Source of the DNA: Clostridia bacterium
Lineage (GTDB): Bacteria; Bacillota; Clostridia; Oscillospirales; CAG-272
Length of the DNA: 64,000 nucleotides
NCBI GenBank assembly: GCA_017453255.1
Contig: JAFTKN010000010.1
Coordinates: 344,458-408,457 of the forward strand
Direction of reading: 5' to 3'
The notes under the pieces were generated by a model. The model searched no databases. It was not told the DNA's origin and was given only the letters and a program-made list of their open reading frames with translations. This document shows, piece by piece, positions 34,141 through 43,617 of the stretch (the first letter of the stretch is position 1; each line of letters begins with the position of its first letter). Position numbers and translations under genes: made by a program.

Positions 34141-36355
34141 TTTTTCCTCTTAGCAAAGCAGATAGCATGGTATTTCTATTTGCCTTTGAATTATTATCAA
34201 TCATTTGCAAAAAGGTTTCCTTATCCCCTACTACAATAACCATTTTTTCGGCTCTTGTTATAGCTGTATAGATTAAATTTCTTGTTCGAAGGATTGGTGG
34301 ACATGTACTTGGTATGGGTATAATTACAATTGGATATTCACTTCCTTGACTTTTATGTACTGTTATAGCATAAGCGTGATCAATTTGATCAATTTCAGCA
34401 TTTGTAAATTCTATCTTTTTACCTGAAAAATCTATTTGTATAAATTCATCAGAAATGCTTGTTATCTTTCCTATATCGCCATTAAAAACACCTTTTCCAA
34501 GCGTTTCTATCCCGTTATTTGAGTCATACCACTCAACATCGTAATTATTTTTAAGTTGCATAATTTTATCGCCTTCCCTAAACACATGAGTTTCACCGTG
34601 TTTAATCTCCTCTTTATTTGAGGATTTGGGATTTATATGATCTTGTATTACAGAATTCAAATTTATAGTTCCAGAAATACTCCTTTTAGTAGGTGCTATA
34701 ATTTGAATTTTTTCTTCAATATCATCACCATATTTTTTGGGTAGACGATTTTTACAAAGATTTGCTACATAATTTGGAATTTCCTCTTCGTTGACAGGAA
34801 TAAAGAAAAAATCATCATATTTTTCATTAAAATCAGGATATTCACCATTGTTAATTTTATGTGCGTTTACAACTATTCCACTTTGTTTTGACTGTCTAAA
34901 TATTTCGTTTAAGCAAACAACCGAAAATTTTTCGGAAGTAATCATATCATGCAAAATATTTCCCTCGCCAACTGATGGAAGTTGATTAATATCTCCAATA
35001 AACACGATTCTTGTTCCTGGCTTTATAGCAGTAAGCAAAGCATTCATAAGCGAAACGTCAATCATCGATGTCTCATCCACGATTATAACATCTTGTTCTA
35101 ATGGATTTTGAGCATTTCGACAAAATCTTGGTTTGCCCGAAAATTCTCCCCCCGATTCTACCTCTAATAGCCTATGTATAGTTTTTGCCTCATTTAATGT
35201 TGCTTCACTCATACGCTTTGCAGCTCTTCCTGTCGGTGCACACAAGGCATAATCCATACCAAATCTATTAAAAATATTTATAAGAGCCCTTACTACAGTT
35301 GTTTTACCAGTTCCTGGTCCGCCAGTAATTATGGAAATTCCACTTTCCAGCGATTTAAAAATCGCCTTTTTTTGCATATTTGCATATTTGATACCATCGC
35401 GATTTTCAAGTTCCTCAATAATATATAATGTATTCGAGCTATCAAGCCGAGTCACATGTTTATCCAAATATTCAAGCTTTTTTGCAATATTTACTTCTGA
35501 AAAATAAAGCTCATTTAGTGCCAAACAAGGCTCGTTGTTTACTTTTATAGAAACAACACCCTTGATTTTGCCTTCTTCCTCAAAAAAACCCTCTAAATCG
35601 GTCTGATCAACATTTAATAGCTTACAAGCAGATTCTTTTATAAGCTTATTTGGAACATATGTATGCCCATCTCTATTTGCATAAACCTGCAAAACATATC
35701 TTAATCCACATTCAATTCTATTTTTATCCCTTATCCCTATTCCAAAGGAAAACGCAATTTCATCTGCCCTTTTAAACCCAATACCAAAATCTCCGAAGCA
35801 TAGCATATATGGGTTTTCTTTTAGAATGTTTATCGAATTTTTACCCCAGCTTTTATGTATTTTTACAGCTTCATTAGACGAAACTGTTCCGTTTGACAAG
35901 GTTAAAATATCTCTTATTTCACTTTTTTCTTTAAAATCAAAATTTATTTCGTATGCTTTTTTTCTCGAAATGCCACTAATTTGTATTAACCAATCCGGAT
36001 GATTTGCTATGACATCAAAGCTATCCTCTCCATATTGATCTACAATTTTCTTTGCAATTTTAGGCCCTACACCCTTTATAGCACCAGATGAAAGATAGCG
36101 TAATATGCTATTTTTTTGTTTTGGAAGTATTTTTTTATACTCCTCAACCTTAAATTGTCTTCCGTAATCCTTATTTAATACCCAACAACCAGTTGCTTCA
36201 ATTTCCTCTCCCGTAGAGATATACGGCATTGTTCCGACAACTACAATTTGGTTTGAATTATCAGTAAACACATCGCAAACGCTATACCAGCTTTCCGTGC
36301 TTTGATATATGATTTTTTCAACAGTACCCTTTATCTTAACACGCTCTGCCACCAT
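34130..36355 (-). CDS. recD2: RecD2-type ATP-dependent DNA helicase
   Basis: The 741-residue 5'-3' helicase of superfamily 1B has an N-terminal OB-like domain and helix-hairpin-helix repeats (SGAIKGVGPKIAKKIV, about 90-105). The helicase core has Walker A GGPGTGKTT (345-353), APTGRAAKRM, motif II DETSMID (426-432), FIGDINQLPSVG, and the C-terminal HKSQGSEYP and YTAITRAEK motifs. RecD2 acts in repair outside RecBCD. GGAGG ribosome binding site four bases before the ATG. It heads the recD2-comF-fucU unit. Confidence 0.94.
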   Translation of the reverse strand: MVAERVKIKGTVEKIIYQSTESWYSVCDVFTDNSNQIVVVGTMPYISTGEEIEATGCWVLNKDYGRQFKVEEYKKILPKQKNSILRYLSSGAIKGVGPKIAKKIVDQYGEDSFDVIANHPDWLIQISGISRKKAYEINFDFKEKSEIRDILTLSNGTVSSNEAVKIHKSWGKNSINILKENPYMLCFGDFGIGFKRADEIAFSFGIGIRDKNRIECGLRYVLQVYANRDGHTYVPNKLIKESACKLLNVDQTDLEGFFEEEGKIKGVVSIKVNNEPCLALNELYFSEVNIAKKLEYLDKHVTRLDSSNTLYIIEELENRDGIKYANMQKKAIFKSLESGISIITGGPGTGKTTVVRALINIFNRFGMDYALCAPTGRAAKRMSEATLNEAKTIHRLLEVESGGEFSGKPRFCRNAQNPLEQDVIIVDETSMIDVSLMNALLTAIKPGTRIVFIGDINQLPSVGEGNILHDMITSEKFSVVCLNEIFRQSKQSGIVVNAHKINNGEYPDFNEKYDDFFFIPVNEEEIPNYVANLCKNRLPKKYGDDIEEKIQIIAPTKRSISGTINLNSVIQDHINPKSSNKEEIKHGETHVFREGDKIMQLKNNYDVEWYDSNNGIETLGKGVFNGDIGKITSISDEFIQIDFSGKKIEFTNAEIDQIDHAYAITVHKSQGSEYPIVIIPIPSTCPPILRTRNLIYTAITRAEKMVIVVGDKETFLQMIDNNSKANRNTMLSALLRGKNEN

Positions 36356-36415
36356 ATTACCTCCACTCTTGATATGTTTTATTTTACCATATTACAATCC
36401 TTATTTCAATATTTT

Positions 36416-36446
36416 AAAAAGAAAACTCCCAATAAAATTGGGAGTT
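36416..36446 (-). terminator. Terminator of metK
   Basis: A 10-bp stem AACTCCCAAT/ATTGGGAGTT with a 3-base loop, followed by a T-rich tract on the minus strand. Confidence 0.88.
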
Positions 36447-36450
36447 AATT

Positions 36451-37626
36451 TTATTTAAGCTCTTTTTTAATTTTTTCCACAAGATCAAGCTTTTCCCATG
36501 GTAAATCAAGGTCGTCTCTGCCCACATGTCCATATGCAGCAGTTTGACGATAAATTGGACGACGTAAATCAAACTTATCAATAATTGCTGATGGTCTTAA
36601 ATCTACGTTTTTATATACAAATTCAGAAAGCTTATCCTCGTCAATCCTTGCTGTACCAAAAGTATCTACTAATACGGACACTGGTTTGGCTACACCAATC
36701 GCATATGCAATTTGAACCTCGCATTTATCTGCTACTCCTGATGCAACAATATTCTTAGCTACATATCTTGCAGCATATGATGCACTTCTATCCACCTTAG
36801 TTGGATCTTTGCCCGAGAAAGCACCACCTCCATGACGTGAATATCCACCATATGTATCAACTATGATTTTTCTTCCTGTTAAACCTGTATCTCCGCAAGG
36901 GCCACCAATAACAAATCGTCCTGTGGGATTAACATATATTTTTGTGTTTTCATCAACCATTGAAGGATCAACTGTTGGCATAATAACATGCTTAATTATG
37001 TCTTCTCTAATTGTTTCAAGTTCAACATTTGGACTATGCTGTGAAGAAACAACTATAGCCTCAAGTCTTACAGGCTTTCCATCAATATATTCAACAGTTA
37101 TTTGTGTTTTTCCGTCTGGTCTAAGATATGGCAATGTTCCATTTTTTCTTACCGCAGTAAGCTTTTTCGCCATTTTATGAGCTAAAGAAATAGGAAGTGG
37201 CATAAACTCCTTTGTTTCATTACAAGCATAACCAAACATAAGTCCTTGGTCGCCTGCACCATGGTCCTTTTCATCATTTCCTGCCTGCTTTGCTTCCTGT
37301 GAATTATCTACACCAAGTGCAATATCAGCAGACTGCTCATGTATAGATGTAATTACAGCACAGGTTTCTGCATCAAATCCATATTTAGCTCTATTATAAC
37401 CAATTTCGTCTATTGTCTTTCTAACAATATTAGGAATATCAACACTTGCCTTTGTTGTTATTTCGCCCATTACATTTACAACACCTGTTGTAACAAATGT
37501 TTCACAAGCAACTCTTGAATTTGGATCTTGTGCAAGCATTGCATCAAGTATCGCATCTGAAATCTGGTCACAGATTTTATCAGGATGTCCCTCTGTTACT
37601 GATTCTGAAGTGAAAAATTTTCTCAT
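36451..37626 (-). CDS. metK: S-adenosylmethionine synthetase
   Basis: MetK makes SAM from methionine and ATP. The 391-residue protein starts [21 protein letters not shown] and contains [12 protein letters not shown], the P-loop-like [16 protein letters not shown] and the mobile-loop region upstream. The ATG at 37624-37626 has AAGGGG seven bases before it. A longer in-frame extension runs into the riboswitch and is not translated. Expression is controlled by the SAM-I riboswitch and terminator immediately upstream, so high SAM should stop transcription. Confidence 0.97.
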   Translation of the reverse strand: MRKFFTSESVTEGHPDKICDQISDAILDAMLAQDPNSRVACETFVTTGVVNVMGEITTKASVDIPNIVRKTIDEIGYNRAKYGFDAETCAVITSIHEQSADIALGVDNSQEAKQAGNDEKDHGAGDQGLMFGYACNETKEFMPLPISLAHKMAKKLTAVRKNGTLPYLRPDGKTQITVEYIDGKPVRLEAIVVSSQHSPNVELETIREDIIKHVIMPTVDPSMVDENTKIYVNPTGRFVIGGPCGDTGLTGRKIIVDTYGGYSRHGGGAFSGKDPTKVDRSASYAARYVAKNIVASGVADKCEVQIAYAIGVAKPVSVLVDTFGTARIDEDKLSEFVYKNVDLRPSAIIDKFDLRRPIYRQTAAYGHVGRDDLDLPWEKLDLVEKIKKELK

Positions 37627-37645
37627 AATATACCCCTTAAAAATT

Positions 37646-37672
37646 AAAGCCCACGGAAATTCCGTGGGCTGA
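37646..37672 (-). terminator. Riboswitch-controlled intrinsic terminator before metK
   Basis: A 10-11 bp GC-rich stem AGCCCACGGAA/TTCCGTGGGCT is followed by T-rich sequence, directly downstream of the SAM-I aptamer and 20 bases before the metK start. It is the expression platform. Confidence 0.85.
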
Positions 37673-37683
37673 TACTTTAATCT

Positions 37684-37771
37684 AAGTCTCATCTCTCGGA
37701 ATTGGCACCTTGTCAAATGATAGGTTGCCGTAGCATCACTGGGCCTGTCCCTCCGCTACTCTTGATAAGAA
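37684..37771 (-). ncRNA. SAM-I (S-box) riboswitch
   Basis: Read on the minus strand it shows the conserved S-box elements in order: CTTATCAAGAG, GGAGGGA, the kink-turn part, GGCCC, GATGCTACGGCAACC, a variable P3 region, GGTGCCAA and a closing GAGATGAGAC. The P1 halves CTTATC (37769-37764) and GATGAG (37693-37688) pair. It lies upstream of metK with a terminator between, the standard transcription-off arrangement when SAM is bound. Confidence 0.95.
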
Positions 37772-37831
37772 TTTATTTACGCATGTAAGTATAACACATA
37801 CATTTTTATATTGCAATAGTTTTTTGTAAAA

Positions 37832-38755
37832 TTATTTGTTTTTTTGTTTCATTTTTTTATCAATAAAATAAATCGATAATGTTGCAAACAACCCTACAGC
37901 CAAGAAAACCACTCCAATTACTATATCTTTTATCATTGTAGAACTCATTCCTTCAACGTAAATCCACGACTTATAAATGCTTACACAGTCACTTCCCAAA
38001 AATACAGATATGACTGAGCTAACGGATAGCCCACAAATTACAAAATAAAATGGTATTTTTTGTGTATTTAGTAGTTTATTAATTCCTTTTGAAAAGATTA
38101 ACGTGCCTAAAACAAAGCCAACAACTAATGTAACATATATAAATATCAATTTTACATTAGAAAATAGTTCTCTATCAATTCCACTAATTAATGTCGTGTA
38201 ATATCCGAAAATCATCAAAAGAACAGTAGCACTTAATCCAGGTATTAATTGAGTAATTGAAATAAGTATTCCAATAAAAAGAAATAATATATAATGCCAT
38301 GGTTGAATATCTAAAAGTGTATTATTTGTGCTTATAAATAATGAAATAACAGTTATCGCTATCGGAACAATTACTCCCAAGCTAAATAATATTGATCTTT
38401 TTTTGGTAACTTTTTCTCCCTTAATCTCTTTAAATAGTAAAGGAAACGTACCTATCATCAAGCCTACAAAAAAGCAAATTGTTATAAAAGGAAATTTTTC
38501 TATTAAAAGCTTAACCAAAACAAATCCTGCACCAAAGCCTACAACAATTCCTGCAAGTATAGGTAGTAAGAAGATAAAACATGCTTTAAATCTTTTGAAA
38601 ATGTTTGCAAAGGAATACATAAGCTTATCATACACCTTCATTATTATAGCGATTGTTGAACCACTTATACCAGGAACGATTACTGAAAGCCCTATAAAGA
38701 CTCCAACAAAAAGACTCATAAGTATTTCTTTAGCATTTTTATATTTTAATTCCAT
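37832..38755 (-). CDS. DUF368 membrane protein (polyprenyl-phosphate transporter family, PopT-like)
   Basis: The 307-residue protein has about eight to ten transmembrane helices. It carries the DUF368 signature VPGISGSTIAIIMKVYDKLM near the N-terminus and the internal repeat ITQLIPGLSATVLLMIFGYY; the inverted PGxSG/PGLSA pair is typical. DUF368 proteins have been reported to recycle undecaprenyl phosphate across the cytoplasmic membrane for cell-wall synthesis. It is last in a unit with a GH20 hexosaminidase and a metallophosphoesterase, hinting at cell-wall glycan turnover. Confidence 0.87.
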   Translation of the reverse strand: MELKYKNAKEILMSLFVGVFIGLSVIVPGISGSTIAIIMKVYDKLMYSFANIFKRFKACFIFLLPILAGIVVGFGAGFVLVKLLIEKFPFITICFFVGLMIGTFPLLFKEIKGEKVTKKRSILFSLGVIVPIAITVISLFISTNNTLLDIQPWHYILFLFIGILISITQLIPGLSATVLLMIFGYYTTLISGIDRELFSNVKLIFIYVTLVVGFVLGTLIFSKGINKLLNTQKIPFYFVICGLSVSSVISVFLGSDCVSIYKSWIYVEGMSSTMIKDIVIGVVFLAVGLFATLSIYFIDKKMKQKNK

Positions 38756-38766
38756 TGCTTAATCCT

Positions 38767-40479
38767 CTACTTAATATACTTCTCTCCCAAGTAATACATA
38801 ACCTTAACAAATTCCTCAAGCTCACCTTTTTTGCTTTCTTTTAAGTAGTGCTTTGAAAATTCTGTTAACCACGTTTCAACATCTTTCAAAACTGTTCCAA
38901 ATTTTTCTCCAGTTGCTCTTGCCATAAGCATAGATATCATGAGTTGAGAACCTTGAGCCACACAAAGAAGTATATCCTTTACTTTATTATTTTCCCAGCT
39001 TGTTGATAAGAGCTCTATAATTGCCTCCTCAAGCTCATTATATCCAGAAACAAGATCGTCAGGCTCAGCCTTTTTCCAAGCATTCATTCTTGTATTACCA
39101 AACTTTTCATTTGAATAATCACAAACAAGTTCATACCAATAACATGTCTTGTATGCGTTAGCAATAGCTTTTACAATCTTTGAAGCACCACTATATCCAT
39201 AGTATAAAGTATCTAGCGACTCATCAAAAGTGCAATAATCGTAATTAACATTCCAAGATTTAGCACAAGCAAAAATTGTTCCATACATACAAGCATATAC
39301 AGAAGAAATATGTCCATAATCTCCCCAACAGGTAGTTAATATTCCCTCTGCTTTTGCTTCATATCCATACTTAGCCATTTTTGTAATGTTAGGAATTGAT
39401 GTCTGTGGCATTTCTATTAAGCTTGTCCAGTTAGAAAGTCCAGGGCAAACATATTGAACCTTTCCAGCTTCCTTAACCTTGTTAACTGCGTTTGGAGATT
39501 CGTTTGCACTATATCCCCAGCTTAAGTAAATTACGCCCTCACCTATTTCGCCAATAAGATCTGCGTGTTGAGTTATTACATCTCCCCACATCATAGGAAT
39601 TTTTCCCTTTGATTTCACATGATCGACGATTTTTCTAACAAAATCAACATATAGCCTGCCTTTGTCCTTGCCTTTATTTCTTCCGTTACCTAAATCAAAT
39701 GTTTCATCGCAGCAAATGTTAAATTTATTACTTGAAAACAGCGGACTATATTGATCAATTAAGCTTTTTATAAGCTCAATGCTTCTTTCATCAAGTGGAT
39801 TTATAGTATGGTGACCCATTCTTTCACACCAGAAAACTGTTGAATCACTATAATTTTCAAGTTCACAAAGATCCTTGTATCTTTCATCACTTAGGAGCTC
39901 ATACAAATGTCCAAAGCACGACAAGGATGGAACAAATTCAATAAAGTTTTCAATACAATACTTATCAAGCTCTACAATTTCGTCTGGTGTTATGTATCCA
40001 GTGCGTTGATATATACCATCGTATTCCTTGAATGGAAACGTATGCTCTACGTAAAGCTGAAGCATATTCATTTTATAGTATGCTAAATTATCAACTAACT
40101 CCTTCAATGTATCAAGAGTAGGTATTCTACCCCTTGTTATATCTAAATAAAATCCTCTTTCGTTATAATCAGGGCTATCTATAATTTGGCAAACATCACA
40201 ATAGCCAAACTTGATTATTTGTCTTAATGTCTGAATTGCATAAAAAGCAGATTCTTGAGAATATGCAGTTATTTCAACTTTATCCTTACATAAAGACATT
40301 TTGTATTCAGTTTTTCCCTCGTCAATTACCTTGACTGAAACAATTGTGCTACCTTCATTAACTTTTTTTGATAAATTTATTACTCGAATATCAACATTAT
40401 CATCAAAAATAAACTTGCAACCATTTATTACAAATTTTTCACATTCCTTAAATTTTTTTACTTCAGGTATTAAATGCAT
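38767..40479 (-). CDS. GH20-family beta-N-acetylhexosaminidase-like protein (cytoplasmic)
   Basis: The 570-residue protein has an N-terminal GH20b-type domain (about 1-100) and a (beta/alpha)8 barrel starting at DYNERGFYLDITRGRIPT. The catalytic Asp258-Glu259 pair is in FNICCDETFDLG, and GWGD/WGYS-type substrate residues (MMWGDV, YLSWGYS, TTCWGDYG) follow. No signal peptide is seen, so the substrate must be imported or internal, for example muropeptide or glycan fragments. It lies 10 bases after the metallophosphoesterase gene and 11 bases before DUF368. Confidence 0.87.
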   Translation of the reverse strand: MHLIPEVKKFKECEKFVINGCKFIFDDNVDIRVINLSKKVNEGSTIVSVKVIDEGKTEYKMSLCKDKVEITAYSQESAFYAIQTLRQIIKFGYCDVCQIIDSPDYNERGFYLDITRGRIPTLDTLKELVDNLAYYKMNMLQLYVEHTFPFKEYDGIYQRTGYITPDEIVELDKYCIENFIEFVPSLSCFGHLYELLSDERYKDLCELENYSDSTVFWCERMGHHTINPLDERSIELIKSLIDQYSPLFSSNKFNICCDETFDLGNGRNKGKDKGRLYVDFVRKIVDHVKSKGKIPMMWGDVITQHADLIGEIGEGVIYLSWGYSANESPNAVNKVKEAGKVQYVCPGLSNWTSLIEMPQTSIPNITKMAKYGYEAKAEGILTTCWGDYGHISSVYACMYGTIFACAKSWNVNYDYCTFDESLDTLYYGYSGASKIVKAIANAYKTCYWYELVCDYSNEKFGNTRMNAWKKAEPDDLVSGYNELEEAIIELLSTSWENNKVKDILLCVAQGSQLMISMLMARATGEKFGTVLKDVETWLTEFSKHYLKESKKGELEEFVKVMYYLGEKYIK

Positions 40480-40489
40480 GTCTTTTACC

Positions 40490-41338
40490 TCATTTTATAA
40501 TTATTTCTCTTCCCATACCAATAAGAGTGCTTGATGTAGTAATTTGTTTTACGCCATTACCAATTTCTGCATCAAAATTTGTATGAACATGTCCTGCAAG
40601 AATACAGATAACCTTGTCAATATTTTGCTCTATCGTACCTATGAACTTATGAACATTTTCACTATCGTTATCTGTTCCCATAACAAAATAGCTACCAAAT
40701 TCCTTTATTGCTCGCTCTCCAAACGCACCAATTCGTAAAGGAGCATGTAAAACAACCAAAATTTTTTCATTTTTCAAAAACTGATTTTTCAGAAAATTTA
40801 TTTGTTCGTCAGTAATATTTTTAGTACCATTATCAAACGTAACAACGGTAAATTCTTCAAACTCATATTTATCGCACGCAGGATTTTTTATTACGGAATA
40901 TAACTTTTCATAAAGCTTTTTGTATTTACCATCAATATCCATGCTTTCGTGATTTCCAAGGCAATAAATTATCGGTATTTTGTTCTCTTTTTTTACACAA
41001 CTAATATAATCTACATTACTTTTCGTAACACGGTCAATAATATCTCCCGACCAAATTATGGCATCATAATTTTGCTCATTCGCATATTTCATTAGTTTTT
41101 CAAATGGTATAGACGGATCCCCATCATATCTTTCGTCACAGAATTCTCCAAATTGAGTTGCAAAATCTTTTTTCATTTTATGCCATTGATTTCTAGAACG
41201 AGTATATTCAATCATGTCATCCTCTGAGCTGTTTTCATTCATTGCAGTAATATGTGCATCGCTTATTTGAAAAAACCTATATTCTCTTTTTAACCCTATG
41301 GTAATTTCGGTTTTTTCAATTTGAAGATATTTTTCCAT
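40490..41338 (-). CDS. Calcineurin-like metallophosphoesterase
   Basis: The 282-residue protein contains the metal-binding motif set ISDAHI, SGDIIDR, LGNHES, HAPLRIG and AGHVHTN of the calcineurin-like superfamily. An in-frame ATG lies 12 bases upstream, but GAGGTG five bases before the ATG at 41336-41338 supports the shorter start. No signal peptide or membrane anchor is seen. The substrate is unknown. Its operon with a hexosaminidase and a lipid-carrier transporter suggests a sugar- or lipid-phosphate, which is inference only. Confidence 0.85.
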   Translation of the reverse strand: MEKYLQIEKTEITIGLKREYRFFQISDAHITAMNENSSEDDMIEYTRSRNQWHKMKKDFATQFGEFCDERYDGDPSIPFEKLMKYANEQNYDAIIWSGDIIDRVTKSNVDYISCVKKENKIPIIYCLGNHESMDIDGKYKKLYEKLYSVIKNPACDKYEFEEFTVVTFDNGTKNITDEQINFLKNQFLKNEKILVVLHAPLRIGAFGERAIKEFGSYFVMGTDNDSENVHKFIGTIEQNIDKVICILAGHVHTNFDAEIGNGVKQITTSSTLIGMGREIIIK

Positions 41339-41407
41339 ATAACACCTCATATAACATTCTTATTATATATTATCATACTACTTTTTTTAAGTCAATAACA
41401 ATCGAAT

Positions 41408-41450
41408 TTTGTCGCAAAAAAATTATTTCAACATCCCTATATGCGACAAT
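41408..41450. promoter_or_regulatory. Inverted pair of Spo0A-box-like sites upstream of spoIIA
   Basis: TTTGTCGCA at 41408-41416 and, on the minus strand, ATTGTCGCA at 41450-41442 differ from the 0A box TTTGTCGAA at one and two positions. Together they form an 8-bp inverted repeat (TTGTCGCA/TGCGACAA) with a 25-base spacer. TACAAT at 41470-41475 could be the -10 with no recognisable -35, as expected of a Spo0A-dependent promoter. Confidence 0.5.
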
Positions 41451-41502
41451 TTTCTTTCCATTCTCGGGTTACAATATTGAAAAAGGATGGTGAAAATTTT
41501 GT

Positions 41503-41835
41503 ATGGAAAAAATTAAATGTATTTTTGAAAACAAAGTCTTAACTGTACGAATCATAGGTGATATAGACCATCATAGTGCTCGTGGAGTTAGAGAAAAAAT
41601 TGACTATATAATTTTTGATAAAAAACCTATTTTGGTTTTGTTAGATTTAAGTGCAGTAGAATTTATGGATTCTTCAGGCTTAGGCTTGATTTTAGGAAGA
41701 TACACTATTTCCAAGGACATAGGTGCAGATTTTAAGATTATTAGACCATCAAGCAATGTTAAACGAATTTTAGATCTTGCTGGTATTGATAGACTTATGA
41801 AAATAGAAGGAGATGATAACAATGAGGCATGCTAA
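41503..41835 (+). CDS. spoIIAA: Anti-sigma factor antagonist SpoIIAA
   Basis: The 110-residue STAS-domain protein has DLSAVEFMDSSGLGLILGRY. Ser58 is the residue phosphorylated by SpoIIAB in the B. subtilis counterpart. In its unphosphorylated form SpoIIAA releases SigF from SpoIIAB in the forespore. It is the first gene of the canonical spoIIAA-spoIIAB-sigF operon. A GGATGG motif lies a little far upstream of the ATG. Confidence 0.95.
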   Translation: MEKIKCIFENKVLTVRIIGDIDHHSARGVREKIDYIIFDKKPILVLLDLSAVEFMDSSGLGLILGRYTISKDIGADFKIIRPSSNVKRILDLAGIDRLMKIEGDDNNEAC

Positions 41836-42250
41836 AAATCAAATGAAGCTCTACCTTCCTTCGCTTTCCATAAACGAAGGCTTAGCTCGTAACGCAGTTG
41901 CTATGTTCATAGCACAAATCAATCCAACAATTGAAGAGATATCTGATATAAAATGTGCTGTTTCGGAAGCAGTGACTAACTCTATAGTTCATGGATATAA
42001 ATATTCGCAGGGTATTGTTTACATAGGTGTAAAATATTTTTCCGACCGTACAATTGTTATTGAAATAAAGGATAAAGGTTGTGGCATAGAAAATATAGAA
42101 CAAGCTATGACTCCTCTATTCACTACTGATACCAGTGGTGAACGTAGTGGTATGGGATTTGCGGTCATGCAAACCTTTATGGATAAGCTTGATGTTATAT
42201 CAAAAATTGGTTCGGGTGTTCGTGTCGTTATGACAAAAAAGCTTAAGTAA
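41822..42250 (+). CDS. spoIIAB: Anti-sigma F factor / serine kinase SpoIIAB
   Basis: The 142-residue GHKL-fold kinase has the N-box CAVSEAVTNSIVHG (45-58), the G1 box IKDKGCGI and the G2 box SGERSGMGFAVM. It binds and inhibits SigF and phosphorylates SpoIIAA. An ATG nine bases upstream is directly against the AGGAG site, so the ATG at 41822 with a nine-base spacing is the better start. It overlaps spoIIAA by 14 bases. Confidence 0.95.
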   Translation: MRHAKNQMKLYLPSLSINEGLARNAVAMFIAQINPTIEEISDIKCAVSEAVTNSIVHGYKYSQGIVYIGVKYFSDRTIVIEIKDKGCGIENIEQAMTPLFTTDTSGERSGMGFAVMQTFMDKLDVISKIGSGVRVVMTKKLK

Positions 42251-42969
42251 TGGATTACGCAAAAAATCAAATTTTATTAGAAAAGGCTATACAAGGTGAC
42301 GAAAAAGCCACCGAAGAATTATTGCAAACTAATTTAGGTCTTGTTCGTTCAATCGCACTAAGATTTAAAGACCGTGGTGTTGAATACGATGATCTAATTC
42401 AAATTGGATCAATTGGTATGCTAAAGGCAATAAAAAGCTTTGACTTAACAAAGGGTACTGTTTTCTCTACCTATGCAGTTCCTTTAATAATTGGTGAAAT
42501 TAGAAAGTATATGCGCGACGATGGTCTAATAAAAGTAAGTAGAATATACAAACAACAAAGCGCAATCTTAATGAAGGAACGAGAAAAATATATATTTGAA
42601 AATGGTTGCGAACCTCATATAGAGGAGCTTTCAGCAATATGTGGTCTTTCTGTCGAAGAGGCAATTTTGGCTATGGATGCTACAAGCACTGTTATTTCTT
42701 TATCAGAATCTCTTAGCAACGAGGACGAAAGCTTTACATTAGAAAACACTCTATGTGACGAAAATGATGATTTCGAACGTCATATAGAACATATCGCCTT
42801 ATCACAAGCTATCTCATCTCTTCCACCTTTATGGCGCAAAATAGTCACCCTAAGATACCTAAAAGAATATTCACAGCAAGAAACTGCAAGAATTTTAGGT
42901 CTAAATCAAGTAAAAATTTCTCGTGAAGAAAAGAAGATTTTTGCAGAATTAAGACGACTACTGTCATAA
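42250..42969 (+). CDS. sigF: Forespore sigma factor SigF
   Basis: The 239-residue protein has sigma regions 2 (LLQTNLGLVRSIALRFKDRG, DLIQIGSIGMLKAIKSFD), 3 and 4 (KIVTLRYLKEYSQQETARILG, then LNQVKISREEKKIF). SigF is the first compartment-specific sigma factor in the forespore. The start shares one base with the spoIIAB stop (TAATG), matching the conserved operon. The terminator follows the stop directly. Confidence 0.96.
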   Translation: MDYAKNQILLEKAIQGDEKATEELLQTNLGLVRSIALRFKDRGVEYDDLIQIGSIGMLKAIKSFDLTKGTVFSTYAVPLIIGEIRKYMRDDGLIKVSRIYKQQSAILMKEREKYIFENGCEPHIEELSAICGLSVEEAILAMDATSTVISLSESLSNEDESFTLENTLCDENDDFERHIEHIALSQAISSLPPLWRKIVTLRYLKEYSQQETARILGLNQVKISREEKKIFAELRRLLS

Positions 42970-43003
42970 ACAGACTCTAAATCAAGGGTCTGTTTATTTT
43001 TTT
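42968..43003 (+). terminator. Terminator of the spoIIA operon
   Basis: A 10-bp stem AAACAGACTC/GGGTCTGTTT (one G-T pair) is followed by ATTTTTTT. Confidence 0.85.
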
Positions 43004-43075
43004 AATAATTTCTTGATTGACATGGTACTAAAAATGTTATATAATATTTACACGTATATATTTGGAGGTGTTATT

Positions 43076-43606
43076 ATGAATCCTTGGCATGACTTTGATA
43101 AAAATAGAATCACGTCTGAGCGATTTATTTCAGTTATTGAAATTCCAAAAGGAAGCAAAAACAAATATGAGCTTGACAAAGAAAGTGGACTTCTACGTTT
43201 AGATAGAATATTATATACATCCACGCACTATCCTGCAAATTATGGATTTATTCCACGTACTCTTTCTGAGGACAACGACCCTCTTGATGTTCTTGTTTTA
43301 TGCCAAGAAAGCTTAGAGCCAATGTCTATTGTTGAATGCTATCCTATCGGTATGATTACTATGATTGACGAAAACGAGTCTGACGAAAAAATTGTCGCTA
43401 TACCTGTAAACGACCCTTTTTTAAATAGTTATAACGATATTAGTGAGTTACCACAGCATCAATTTAATGAAATTAAACACTTTTTTGAGGTTTATAAATT
43501 CTTGGAGAATAAAGAAACCAGAGTTGATAACATCGTTGGGAAAAGTGAGGCAATTAAGGCGATTGATTTATGTAAGCAAGCCTATGAGAATAAATTCAAA
43601 GAATAA
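43076..43606 (+). CDS. ppa: Inorganic pyrophosphatase (family I)
   Basis: The 176-residue soluble enzyme hydrolyses pyrophosphate. It has IEIPKGSKNKYE, YPANYGFIPRTL and the signature DNDPLDVLVL with the three metal-binding Asp residues. The ATG at 43076 has GGAGG eight bases before it; the longer in-frame start upstream has no site. Followed after 11 bases by the YcxB-like gene. Confidence 0.95.
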   Translation: MNPWHDFDKNRITSERFISVIEIPKGSKNKYELDKESGLLRLDRILYTSTHYPANYGFIPRTLSEDNDPLDVLVLCQESLEPMSIVECYPIGMITMIDENESDEKIVAIPVNDPFLNSYNDISELPQHQFNEIKHFFEVYKFLENKETRVDNIVGKSEAIKAIDLCKQAYENKFKE

Positions 43607-43617
43607 ATGAGGTTTCG

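Noticed and set aside
37627..37716. Upstream extension of metK
   Set aside because: The sequence is the riboswitch terminator and aptamer; metK homologues start at [10 protein letters not shown].
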